Positions 1-11,570 of a DNA stretch of 64,000 nucleotides are shown one piece after another (the first letter of the stretch is position 1; each line of letters begins with the position of its first letter). The stretch covers positions 42,512 to 106,511 of the forward strand of contig JAFBJY010001477.1 of NCBI GenBank assembly GCA_016801885.1, read 5' to 3'. Below the pieces are notes generated by a model, which had not been told where the DNA came from, searched no databases, and was given only the letters and a program-made list of their open reading frames with translations. This stretch comes from Toxotes chatareus (lineage: Eukaryota; Chordata; Actinopteri; Toxotidae). A program made the position numbers and the translations under genes.

Positions 1-2107
1 GGGACGGAACCGCAAAGGGGGGGTTTTCATATTTTTTTCAATGGTAGTTTTTCCAAAAGGAAACCATGTGGACAGCCCCCTGAAACTTTTGGGGGGCTTT
101 TAATGAAAGCATCCCCCACATATGTGCAATGGAAAACCCATTTCATTTTCACACCCTGTAAAAAACCTTTTTTTGCTCTAATAACATCCCCTTTTTCAGT
201 TTATAAACATTGATGCCTCTGTCCACCGATTTCCCCGTCACTTCTACGTAAAAATAAAGGCTAAAAAAAAATAAAAAGATTTTCCATTCCCTTTCCACAT
301 TCAAAGCACTGGGGGGAAATTAATTTTCCTCTGTCCAACGGCCCCAGGAGATCCCTTCTAAATTTTCTGTGAAATGATGCCAAAAACCCTTTGTTTTTTT
401 TTGGAAAAGTAATTAAAAATTTTCAGCATTTTTAAAAAAAAATAAGTGGGAATTTTAAAATTTTCTTTTGGAAATTTCCTTTGTATTTCCATCTCCACCC
501 ATTTGGTAAAAACATTGGGGGTTAAAAACAAAGAGGTTTTTGGACAAAAAATCCCTGTTTGTCACCAGCTGTTAAGCCCTTTTTCTTTTTTAATTGAAGC
601 AATTTTTCCAGGAAGGGATCAATTTTGGTTTCATCATTTCCCTTAAATTTTTCTTTAGGGGATCTTGTTCAACAAAAGTTTTCAAACCTTTTTTAACACA
701 AATAAGGAAACCAAAAAAAGTTAAAAAGTTGAGCCCATGGTTCTAATCTGATCAGCTTTCACAAAAACTTTGGAAAAAATTTCCATTAATTCTAAAAACC
801 AGACATACAAAAAACCCTCAATCTCTTACAAAACCGGGGGGATCACCCCAGTTTTTTGCCAAAGCAGTACTCCCCCCTTCCTTTCAAAATTTGCAAAATT
901 TACTTTTTTTTAAACAGAAATTTCCCCTGCCATAACTGTTTTGCCCCGTTAACTTCTTTTGTGGCCCTTTTATGCACCCCCACATCAATTAGAATGTTGA
1001 TACCAAAGGCATAAAAGGACAAACACACACACACCCCCCACACACACACAATAATATAAATATAATAATGTGTTTTTAAAATTAAGTTCCTTATCCAAAA
1101 AAAGTTTGTACCCCCCAGGGCTTAATGAAATCAAGTTTCCCTGTCAAACTCAGCACATGTACCAACAATTTTAGAAAGGGTTTTAAACGATCAACATGCC
1201 ACCCATCAACATGAGCAGAGATGGAAACATCAAAGGCATAAAAGGAAAAAAAACACACACACACACACATAATGCGCCTGGTAAAACAGGATCTGTCGTT
1301 GAACCCTAAATGGTGATTGGTGTTTCTTTTTAAAAAATACAAAATAAAATGCCATTATTTTTTTGGTTTTTTACCATAATATTACTTCAAAGGGAATTTT
1401 TAATTTTTTTAAAAAAACAAGGGGACTTCGATTCTACCTATCAAAGAGGGGCCCTCCAAGACTAAGTGACTGTATCTATTCATTCACTTAATGGGGGTTT
1501 ATTACCAAAGATTTTTTGTTTTTTTAAAAATGCTTTTAAAAAATAGACACTGACTTAAAGATCAAGTTTGATTTAAAACCCCCAGCAATTGTATTTGGAA
1601 CAAAGTTCAAAAAAACCCAAAAAATTAATTTTCTAGTCCCTTCTTTAAACACACAATTTCCCCTTTTAAATAGGAGGGGGGCCATTCAAACCCATATGAA
1701 AAAAACAAGAAAGTTAAATTTATTCCAATATATCTATATATTTATAATTTTCCCATTAAATAAATCATCTCTTCAAATTACAGTAATAAAAATAAAGGAA
1801 CCATTTTCAACTTGACACATTTTAAATAAGGCTCCCCAGAGTTAGTGAGTTTTGGAATATAGTAGGTCCAACGGTCATGGGAATGAGGGTTTAATGGGGG
1901 TTAGATGTGCCCTCTCCGCTTTTAAACAGCCATGTATTTTTTGGGAAGGCCCTTTAGTGTCAGTATAAAAGTAAGCAGTTCAAAGGATATTTTTTGGGAA
2001 AAAAACCCCCCACGCCATCTCAGACACTAAGATCAAAAACCTCCACAGACAGCCTGAAATGTCTCTGAAACTGAGATACCCGGGGGATTCAACTAAACTC
2101 TGAAAAT
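1..2107. other. Noisy AT-rich stretch, no gene recognised
   Basis: Sequence is dominated by stretched A, T, G and C runs. No open frame has a recognisable domain on either strand. CA-rich simple repeats lie near 1021-1052 and 1252-1271. Beside each is a short string resembling the CA-flanked exon-like unit seen cleanly near 42.47 kb (a 'catcaaaggcat' type motif), so decayed or noisy copies of that unit may be present. Confidence 0.5.
1021..1052. repeat. CA-rich microsatellite
   Basis: Run of ACAC dinucleotides interrupted by a C run and followed by an AT-rich tail. A second CA tract lies at about 1252-1271. Each follows a 'caaaggcataaaagga' like string shared with the exon-like unit near 42.5 kb. 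Confidence 0.7.
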
Positions 2108-3110
2108 TTTTTGGTTGGTTTTTGTTTTTGAGGATGGACCTGTTATGTTACAGAGACTATGGGGTTTTAAAATATTCCACTGTTTGAAGCTTACAAAAGG
2201 CTTTGAATAGGATAACCCCAAAATTTTCCCAATTGAAAAGTGAATTTTTTAAAAGAATTGTGTTATTCTTCATAAACACCCTCCCCAATTTTAAAAGGGA
2301 CATGTTCATTATCGTCTTCAGGTGTGTCAAACTTTTTTATGGAACTGAACAAAAGTTAGCCCCCACTTGTACTGTAAAGAAAAAAATGAAAGGGTCCCCA
2401 GTTTGGTGTGAACACACTAATTCCTGCATTTTTATACAAGACGGGAAAAAGTGTCACGTAAAGAAATGTGTGTGTAATTTTTGGTTTGGGTTTGTTTTTG
2501 CGTGATAGTGACCCTGTTATTCTATCAGAGACTATGGGTTTTTAGATAGTATTCCACTGTTTGCAAGTAATTAAAGTACATTTGGTTTTGAATAGGATGC
2601 CAAATTACCCAAATGAAAAGTGAATTTTTTTTTAAAAGGGAATTTTGGATTTTCTGCAAACACCCATACCACCGTCTGAAAAAATGGACATTTTTTTTAC
2701 AGTCTTCAGGTGGAAAAATTTTTTATGGAATAAAAAAAAGTTGTCCCCACTTGTTTTAAAAAGAAAAAAATGATACGGGTCCCCAGAAATGGTGTAAAAC
2801 AACTACATTCCCACAATGATACATTGGGACGGGAAAAAGAGGGGTTCACTGTCACAGAAATGTATGAATTGTAAATTTTTTGTTGGTTTTTTTTTGCAGT
2901 GGGATTCAAATTTCTACTATAGGGTTTAAAGATATTCCATGTTTGCAAGTAGAATTCGACACTTTTTTTGAATAGGATGCCCAAATTATCCAAATGAAAA
3001 TTAAATTTTAGGGGGATTGTTTTTTCTTCATGCAAACACCCATACCATAAATTTATAAATTGAATGTTCATTATCAGTTTTAAAATTTTTAAAGTTTCCC
3101 TTTCATTGAA
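2108..3110. repeat. Tandem array, unit about 370-400 bp, about 2.6 copies
   Basis: Three successive units begin near 2108, 2477 and 2876, each opening with a TTTTGGTTGG-like T/G-rich lead. Each then has a 'gagactatggg' block (third copy degraded), a 'tattccactgtttg' block, a 'ttgaataggat' block, an 'aaatgaaaagtgaattt' block and a 'tgttcattatc' block in the same order. The third unit is partial. Unit lengths differ, which fits homopolymer noise. No coding potential is visible, so this is satellite-like DNA. Confidence 0.75.
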
Positions 3111-3125
3111 CATTTTGAACTTGTT

Positions 3126-4700
3126 TGAAGCTTAAGCCCACCCAAATCATGTACCCAGGGAAACCATCCCCCCCTGCAGACAGACGGGGACAGACTTGGG
3201 TTGCCATGTTGCCGGGATCTGATTTACACCCCACCCACCCAAGTCTCTCATTTCCCAAAACAACACTTGGTTACCCGGGTTGGGATCTGTGAAGAAAGGG
3301 GGTCTGGTCAGTCACTACTTCAGTGTAGGGGATTTTTTCTTTTGTAACTTTTTTTTAAAAAAAAATCTCGAAAATAATTTAATTGAACCACAAAAAGTGT
3401 AGTAATTAAAGTATTCAAAAAAAAAGGGAATAGGATGGGGTTTTGGGCCTTTTCTGAAACCCGGGAGAAATTTTATCCAAAAGAAATAAATTTCCTAAGA
3501 CATGACACAGATCCCCCCTAAGCATGCTTTTCAAAAAAGTATCCTTGTAGGACATCATATTCATATTTTCTGCTAAAACTCGCAAAAATGTTTAAGGGGG
3601 TGGTTTAAAAAACTGCCCCGTGTGCAATTCTAATTTAATTTTTGACAGTCCCAAAAGTCAATTAGCTTGGCCTTTAGAGCCAGCACCTTTTGGACGGGTC
3701 AGATGTAAATTTTTACTTTTGTCTGCATGGTTTTTTATATGGGGATGGGTTTTTTTCTAAACCCCCATGCCAATGACATTGATCTTATTTGTTGAAAAAA
3801 ATTTCTTTGTTGGGTAGCATTATCAAAATGGATTGATTTTTTTCAAAAAAGGGCAGGCATTAGTATACCAATCACCTGTGGGGTTGGCAGCAAGAATGTC
3901 ACAAAAGGGTTTGGGGCTGTAACCAAAGGACTGCAATAAAAATGAAGATTTAAACACAAGCCATTGTCCGGGTTTTGAGACAAAATTACAACTCACTTCA
4001 GGATTAAAGAAGGTAGTGTGGGAGAAAATATAAGGGCCAATACCCCCACATTTATTCAACATGTCGACTGGTCCTTAAAGTATTTGTGGAATAGGCTTGT
4101 TTAGCAAGTTAAGTTTTGGCCTCAAAGCAGCTTTTGGAAAACCACCCCCCCACTTGCAGACAGCAGGACGCCGGGTTTAGATTGCCGGGATCGATTTACA
4201 CCCCCACCCCCCCGTTCTCCCCTTTCCCAAAGAAAACCGGGTTACCTCGGGTGGGATTCGGTGGGGTTCTCTTTCACTACTTCAGTGTGGGGATTTTTTC
4301 GTAATTTTTTTAAAAAAATCTTTCAAAAAAATAATTTAATTGAACCAGCAAAAAAGTAGTAATATGTAAATTTTCGGGAAAAAAAGGCATTAATGGGAAA
4401 AGCCAGGTTTGTGCTCCTAAACCCTTTCTGCAACGGTACCAAACTTATCCAAAGAAAAATGAATGGTCCTAAGACATGCGATGCCCCAGCATGGTCAGAA
4501 AAGTATCACTGTGTATGACATCTTTTTGAAAAACAAAAATATGCATTTCTGCGAAACTCCGAAACGGACCTAGAGGTGGTTTAAAAACATGACCAAATTC
4601 AAATTTCCCTTTTTTAGACAGTGCCAAGTCATATTGCTTGTGAACCCTTTCCAGACCAGCAGCACCCTCTGGACAGGTCGGCTGTAAATTATTAGAACTA
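3126..4700. repeat. Direct duplication, two copies about 980 bp apart
   Basis: The block at about 3126-3715 recurs at about 4100-4695 in the same order. Shared strings run from 'ctgcagacag' through 'cactacttcagtgt', 'aatttaattgaacca' and 'cctaagacatg' to a 'ggacaggtcggctgtaaat' like end. Between the copies, 3716-4095 is unassigned. It lies between two tandem arrays, so the whole 2.1-6.0 kb interval looks like one satellite-rich patch. Confidence 0.7.
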
Positions 4701-4819
4701 AATAAAGTAGTCGAATAGGTCGATTTAAAAAAATGCATCCAACAAAAAAGGGAGAGATTAAAAAACAGTAGAGTAAAAGTAAAATTTGTTTTCCCTAGTT
4801 GGGGGTTTATCCCCCACTA

Positions 4820-6005
4820 TGAATTATTATAAAAAATTAAACCCAATATATAAAAATTTAGAAAAAGAAGGGAATATATAAAAATATTTTTCTTTTTTCA
4901 TGCATGAGTTTGAACCCCCATGTTTTGTATTAAATCGGGGAAAGTTCCCGGCAGTGCAAGTGTGGACCTTTTGAGAACCCTTTGGGGATACAATTAAAAA
5001 TAAATTGATTGAAACTATTTTTTTATTTTAAAAAAATTGATGAACTTTAACAAATTTAACCTGTCTTTTCTTTTTATGTCGGTTCCTGGTTAATTTGACT
5101 TTTTAAAAATGTTTTTTAAACCCCCTGAATTCCACCCAGTTTAGACTACTCAAAAAAGAAAAAAAAAAAAAATCCCGTTAAAAATGTGGTCAGACCAGTT
5201 TTTTGGGGGAAAAAAAAATTACTAGTTGTTATCAGTTTAGTTTTTCAAAAGAATATGAATATAAAAAATGTTAATTTTTTTTTCATGAGTTTGAATTTTT
5301 TCCCATGATGCACTTGTCATCATGACCCATATAAAACCAATGTCATTTAAGTCAAGTGCCCTTTTTGAGAACCTTGGGGATACAATTACAAATAAATTTT
5401 TGAAATTTTTTTTAGGAAAAAATTGGGAAAATTTAAAATCTAATCTTAACACTGTTTTTTCATTTTGTCGTTGTACCCTTTTTTTGATTTTTTTTAAAAT
5501 GTCTTTAAACCCCTTGAATTCCATTCAGTTTAGACTGAGCAAAAAAGAAAAAAAAAAAATCCTGCTTTAAATGTGGTCAGCCCAGTATTTTGGGAAAAAA
5601 AATTAAGCATATTGTTATCATTTTAAATTTTTTTAAAAAAGAAATAAATTAAAAAAAATGTTTTTCCTTTTTTATGCATGAGTTTAAATTTTTCCCCATG
5701 ATGCACGTTATCATACCATATAACAGGGACCAATGTCTTTTTAAGTAATTTATTTTTTGAGAATATTGGGAAGAATTACAAAATAAATTGATTGCAGTTT
5801 TTAGGTCTTTTTGGAAGAATTTAAAAAATAACAAATTAACACTGATTTTTATTTTATGTTTTTGTTTTCCCTGTTAATTTGACTATTTTAAATGTCTTTA
5901 AATCTTGAATTCCATCTCAGTCTAGACGAGCACAAAAAAAAAAAAAAAACCATGAAATGTGAAATGTAGTCAGACAGTTTTTTGGGAAAAAAAATTAAGC
6001 ATATT
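4820..6005. repeat. Tandem array, unit about 385-390 bp, about 3 copies
   Basis: Repeated landmarks are 'catgagtttgaa' near 4903, 5284 and 5679, a 'gaattccat.cagt.tagac' block near 5127, 5516 and 5907, and a 'gtggtcag' plus A-tract block after each. Spacing is about 381-391 bp. It ends at a long T tract near 6005-6035. The monomer does not obviously match the 2.1-3.1 kb array, although the period is similar. Confidence 0.75.
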
Positions 6006-6009
6006 TTTT

Positions 6010-8270
6010 TTGTTTTTTTTTTTTTTTTTTTGTTTCTTTTAAAAAACAAAAACAGTGTCTTACTGTAAATTTTTTTTCCTTTTTAGATTCTAAAACATTA
6101 ATTTATTTCTGATTCATAACCCTTTGAAACCCTTTTTTAACCCTTTACAGTAAAACCAAGACCATTGAAGCTGAGCGGGGGGTTTTAAAAAGAAGTGAGC
6201 TTGGGGAGGGGGAAAAACCGTGTAAGGGGGTGGGTGAAATTCTTTTCAAACCAGTGGGGGCATGGGGGGTTTTAAAACACTCACCACCAACAGGGGCCCT
6301 TTTTAAAAAAAAAAATTAAAAAACCCTTCCCAAGCATGTTGAAATGATTTTAGGTTGTTTTAAAGGGGAAAGTTCAAGGGGGGCCCCCAAAAATGTCCCC
6401 TGTTATTTTTGGGGTCCATGTTTGAATGGGGGCCCACACAAGTGGGGACTTAGCGGGGTTGGAAACCACACACCACACACACATCCCGGGGTACTTATGC
6501 TTTGGAGGACACTGGACTTTCCCCTACCCCTTTACCCAAACCCAAAAAACCCCAAATTCTAACCCTAAAACAAGCCCTCAAACAAACATGAACAAAATGG
6601 AAACACCAGAGCTGCTTTTTTAATGGTTTGGTGAGATCATCAGATAATGGAATGACCTGATGTAATTTATCATATAGCCATATTTCTTTATCATCCCTTT
6701 GTATATTTCATAAACTCGAAAATATTCAATTATGTGAAGTAAAACAACTTGACCTGAAGGCCCCTTGGGGGAATGCTGCCCATTGTTTTTTGGAGGACAC
6801 CTGCGTCTTGGGAAAAGACAGTCTTTTTATTTTTTGCTGTCCAGTTTCTCCCCTTCACTGCTTGTTTTTTTCCCCTCCATCCCCAATCCGGTATGTGGGG
6901 AAAAGACATAAAAAGCCCTGGGAACATGGGGGCTGGGAGACCCTTAGATGGTTTGCTGTGTGAGCCTCCCCTATCTGCAAAAATTGATTACCTAAGATTT
7001 TTTTGTAAAAAACCTCAAAAGAAAAGATTGTCTAAAAAATTTATTTACTTCATCAGGAAATTTTTTCCACACCGGGATTTCATCTGTATCCATAAACCAA
7101 AAATTCCCCCAAACACAAATTTAAACCCACAATGTGTTTCCCAAGGAAAAAAAACACACTTGCATGTAAACCCAGGATGAAGGAGATCGGGGAGACAAGC
7201 CCCACAACAGAAGAGAGAAAAAAAAAGAAATACAATTAAAACAAAATTTACAAACAGATGAAGAATCACCTTAAAGCATTAGAAAAAAAGTTTTTTTCTG
7301 GCCCAAAACTGAAAAAAATGTTGAAAAAAGATGAAATAATGTTGGGGGAAAAAAATGCTTCCCCCCCCACCCACCTGGTTTTTTTAATTTTTCACTCCCA
7401 GAAATGATGATATAGTGTCACTTTTCCCATAGCTTTACTTGATTCAGGTGACAGGTGTAACTGTTATCTCAGTGTGATGCAGAGAAGAGACCAACATACA
7501 GCAGGACTCTGGGATTTAAGGTCTAAACACAAGAAAGTAAACAAACTAAAAAGAAACATGATAAAAATTCTTGTAGCAGCTGATCTGTTCAGAAACAACA
7601 ACTAAAACTGTCGGGAATGGAAAATAGTGAATATCACCCTCCCAATAAAGAGGAAGCGAAAATAATGTCTACTGAAAAGTAAAGGAAAACCGGGAGAAAG
7701 CATTACTGTATTGATGAAAAAAAGATCTGATGGACAAAAACTCTTCTGAGAGTTGAATGGGTTTGGGAAAGGAAAAAGGAAGAGAAGAACCCCAAACCGT
7801 CTGGAGTCCTGAAGGAGGACTTTTTATGGACTGAAGGGGACAGAAAAACACTTTACACTCATTTCTACCAATCAGAGAAAACCTCCTCTGAAAAAGAGAA
7901 ACCCAGTTCAGCCTCTGCACAGCTCTGGGGACAAACACTGCGGCTGTATTTAAAAAAACATACCGTTCACATTAACAACTGACAATCATATTAAAAAACA
8001 TCAATTAAAAGCAATTAAAAAACCAACAGGAGAAACCCCTTTTTCAGGCTTTTGGGATAAGATTTTAAGGAGAACAATGTTGAGACCTTAAGGGGATTGT
8101 TTTACGGAGCTCATTATCAAGTCTATCAAGGATGAAGCAGCTTTTTTTTTTTTGTAAAAATTTTTTTCCACAATAGTTTTCATTTTAAAACACAGACTAT
8201 CACCCCGGCCCCAAAAAGGGTCTAATTAGTCAAAACTGCTTCGTCAAAAAAAAAAAATAAATAAAAAAAA
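6010..8270. other. Noisy unassigned stretch
   Basis: Contains a poly-T run at its left edge, G-rich and C-rich homopolymer noise at 6170-6560 and an A/C-rich stretch at 7080-7250. A better-behaved interval at 7400-7960 has a minus-strand open frame of 89 codons (7669-7938). That frame has no domain I recognise. Nothing here supports a gene call. Confidence 0.45.
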
Positions 8271-8274
8271 TAAG

Positions 8275-8545
8275 AACAGCAGATAAAAAACAAGAGGGCA
8301 GAAAAGAACACAAGTTAAAAAAACTTTGTACCAAAAAACCCGTCTGAACAGATGGATTTGATTGCTTTTTTGAAAAAATCCAAAGTCCACACCTCAGACT
8401 TCTGGGGTTATTCCAAAGTTTGAGGCTGCAAACTGAAAACAACTTCCCGAGTCTTAAAAAAATGTCTGAGGTACATTTAGAAACCTGACCTAAGAGATCC
8501 CCCTTTTGGGGGGGCCAGAAAGGGCCATGTAATGGACCGGACATT
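8275..8545 (+). repeat. Teleost interspersed repeat
   Basis: The order of phrases (a 'gtaccaaaaa' start, 'gatggatttgattgctttttt', 'cctcagacttctggggttattccaaagtttgaggctgcaa', 'actgaaaa') matches a repeat I have seen often in fish introns and intergenic DNA. I recall the family by its sequence but not its formal name. No protein is encoded. Identification is from memory only. Confidence 0.45.
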
Positions 8546-10220
8546 CAGTCACTTTGCACAATGAACTTTAATGATGGTTTAGGCACATTATACAGGGACA
8601 GGAACACCTGGATGTTTTCATCCAAAAAAAATACTACCTTCTTAAAATGATCTTTTGTCACTTTGGGGGGTTAAAAACCAACCACCAACAGGGGAGTGCA
8701 TATAATGTGATTTGTTTTTTTGAATTAAACATTGTGATTTTTAATCCTCCCAAAAAGTAAATTGAAGGACCTGGGAAAAATAAAAAAACAAAAGGGAAAA
8801 ACCCCCTTTAAAAAGGGTTTTCCATTGTGTTTTGATACATCGTCATGATATGAATGGTCACTAAACTAAAATGTGCTGGAACAGTGAAAAAAATGTTTTT
8901 TCCCCTTTACGCCGAAATGAAGTTGTTGATCTGAGGTGGGGCGGGGAGATGGGTGATGATAATGGGGGGGTTTTAGAGATAGCGGGTGGTTATCACTAAA
9001 CCCCCAAGACAACCCTAAGCCAGACAACACCATTTTTGGAAATTTTTTCCAAGGTGTTTTAGTCAACTGTACCAAGGCACCAGGTTCGTTTTACAAAAGG
9101 GCAGAGACGTGGTTCCCAACAATAATCAATATACTTTATTTCAAAATAACTTGTATGTCTTTTAAAAATTATAAAACACCCTTCCCCGATATTAAAATAC
9201 ATAAAACACCATTCACAAAAGGGGGTGAGGGGGAAGGGGGGGACCCCATCAGGCTGAGGTACCAGGGGGGCCCGCTCAGGGGAGGTGAGGGATCCAAAAA
9301 TATACAAAATTATCACCCCCCCACCGGAACCACACACCCCCCCGAGTCAAAGGAACCCAGGGAAGAGGGGCATGAACAGGAAAAGGGGGAAAACCCCCAC
9401 CCAAAAACCACACCGCCCCCCCTTCAGCCCCGCCACTGAAAAGGGGGCAAAGGGAAAAAAAATTATGGGGTCACCAAACAGGAAAACAAAAACCAATATA
9501 CAAATCAACAAAAAAACAATAAAACATCACAAATTAATCAAAGCACTAAAAATATCAGTAACAAAATAAATAAAAAATTTTTCCAAAACAAAAAAAACAA
9601 AAAGGGCACAAAAAAAAAACCCAAATGAATATCAGAGCTAATCACAAACGCAAAAAAAATTTAAAAAAAGAAAGAAAAAAAAAAAAACCAGCACAGGACC
9701 TAGTTAAACACAATATTTAATTAAAAAAAACCTAATAGAGACAAATATAAAGAAAAAAAATAATCAAAACAATAATCAAAAACCCCTTCTAACAAATCCA
9801 AAAAAGGGAAAAGGGGGCATTTAAAGAACAACCCCAATGCATTCTTTATTGTTTTTCCACTGCCCGCCCGACAGAAACCCCGAACGTAGAACCGAGGGGG
9901 GGGCAGAAACACCCAAGGAGAAAAGGCAAAGAGCAGTATTTCTTCTGTGCAGGACAAAAAGCTGGCAAAAAAATTTTCCCATCAGGCTTGGATCACCTGA
10001 GGGAGAGAAGCGAGCGGTCCACTCAGCAACAGTGGAGGGTAGGAACCTCCAATTGCAGCACTGGGAATGAACCCACAGGCCACCCCTGGGGGAGGACGGG
10101 ATTGGCCTGCTCCAGGAACAGGGGGGGGGCGAAGGAAATGGGCCCCGGAGGAGCAATAGAGGTCAAGATGGCCCCCCATAAGAGCCCCCATTGGGGATGG
10201 GGTAAGAACCCCAGGCAAGC
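8546..10220. other. Noisy GC- and A-rich stretch, no gene recognised
   Basis: Holds a G/C-homopolymer-rich block (9220-9440), an A/C-rich block with many AAAAACA strings (9460-9780) and a GC-rich block (9840-10200). Several overlapping open frames of 60-110 codons occur on both strands. They overlap each other, have no domain and are explained by low complexity. A transposon origin is possible but unproven. Confidence 0.45.
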
Positions 10221-11334
10221 ACCGATAACTAAAACAATATTCCTAAAAATTCAGCCAAGGGAAATTTGGTTTTATATCAGTAACATAAAAAGCTCTGATA
10301 GGCGTAACTGATCAGTAAACAGTGACATGGCTGATTCCCAAAGACAAACAAGAGCACAGGAGTGAGACAAAACCCCAAAATGTAGAGACTGAGGTAGAAG
10401 CTGCAAAAATCCTGAGAGCGAAAACAAAAGAGTTTTTGAACAGACCCCTTAATTTTAGAATACACAGTTTAGCTACTGAAGACACAGCTAAGGGAAAAGG
10501 GGTTGCAATGGCCGGTTTTGTTACCCCGCGTAAGCAGCTTTACCCCCCCTACCCTGGAACATTGTGTTCCCAGAATGAGGTTTTACGGTTCCCCGCCCCA
10601 AAGAGAGAATGGGGGGCAGAGCCCCCAGATATAGGCCCCACTGTGGAACCATCTACTATTTGGGTCTTTGGGGGCAGCCCCCTCCATGTTTAAAAGGGGG
10701 CTAAACTTTCCCCTTTTATGAACCTTTTTGTCGAGCTGAGAAAGGGTTTCCTGAAGGCCACTGTTTGCTGCTAAGGTCTCCCCTGTGGGAAAACTTCCCC
10801 GATGCACTGATTTCCTCCCCCCCTCCCCCCCATCTGTAAAATTCATATCCTTAATCTTTTTATAATCAAATTGGGTCGTTGGGAAAAAACTGTTCCAAGA
10901 ATGCATGGTGGTTGATTCCCAAAATAAATGATTGAATTAAAAAAAACTTGGAGGCCCCTTTCAACTGTATAAGTAGACTGGAAACCTCATGTTTGCCTTT
11001 AACTTTGGCGCCCTTTTACAGGACAGGATTGGGGTTTTAAATTCCCTCATTTAGAGGATCCAAACAACCACAAATATTTAATTACAAAAGCATTTGGGTG
11101 TTTTTGAACATTTGAAGTTTAAAAAACAAAATTAAAAAAAAAAGGCACCTTTCCTTTAACACAAACCAAGCTTTTAAGCAAAAAAAAGGAAACCTGTTGA
11201 TAATAGAAAAAACTCCAAAAAACAATCAGGAAAAAAAACTAAATGTACTGAAACCTTTCTAAGTTTTGGGGATTAAATTGAATTAAAAACATCCCACTGA
11301 ACTGAAAAACGACATCAATAAAAAAATCTGACTT

Positions 11335-11570
11335 ACTGAAACCTTGGGTGATCTGACTTTTCCGTAGTTTTTCTTCTTTTAAAAGGTAGCTCCTCCCCTT
11401 TCCTTTTCAATAAGGGGAAATCTGAGTGCTTTTTTCTTCCAAATCATGAGCAAGTCCTGTCCAGCCCCAAATTTTCGTCCCGTTTTTCCCTTTCTTGACT
11501 CTTTGTGTCCAATCAGTGGACATCAGGGGGAATTTGATACATCAAAAAACACACACACACCCCTTCTGCT
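11335..11570 (-). repeat. Copy of the exon-like unit with CA tract (noisy)
   Basis: Noisy counterpart of 42,220-42,535, with the same order of blocks. Reading the plus strand these are a 'gacttact' splice-donor complement, 'gtgatctgac', 'gtagctcctccc', 'gagcaagtcctgtcca', 'gatacatcaaa' and then a CA tract. On the minus strand it would read CA tract, exon-like body, then a GTAAGT donor. No start codon or known domain is certain. Confidence 0.65.

Noticed and set aside
7669..7938. 89-codon minus-strand frame with exon-like look
   Set aside because: No recognised domain. It could be a first exon, but nothing supports it beyond being open in noisy sequence.
9821..10693. Set of overlapping frames of 77-123 codons on both strands
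   Set aside because: They overlap each other in several frames, sit in GC-homopolymer noise and show no domain; the right-hand part is the noisy copy of non-coding segment B sequence.
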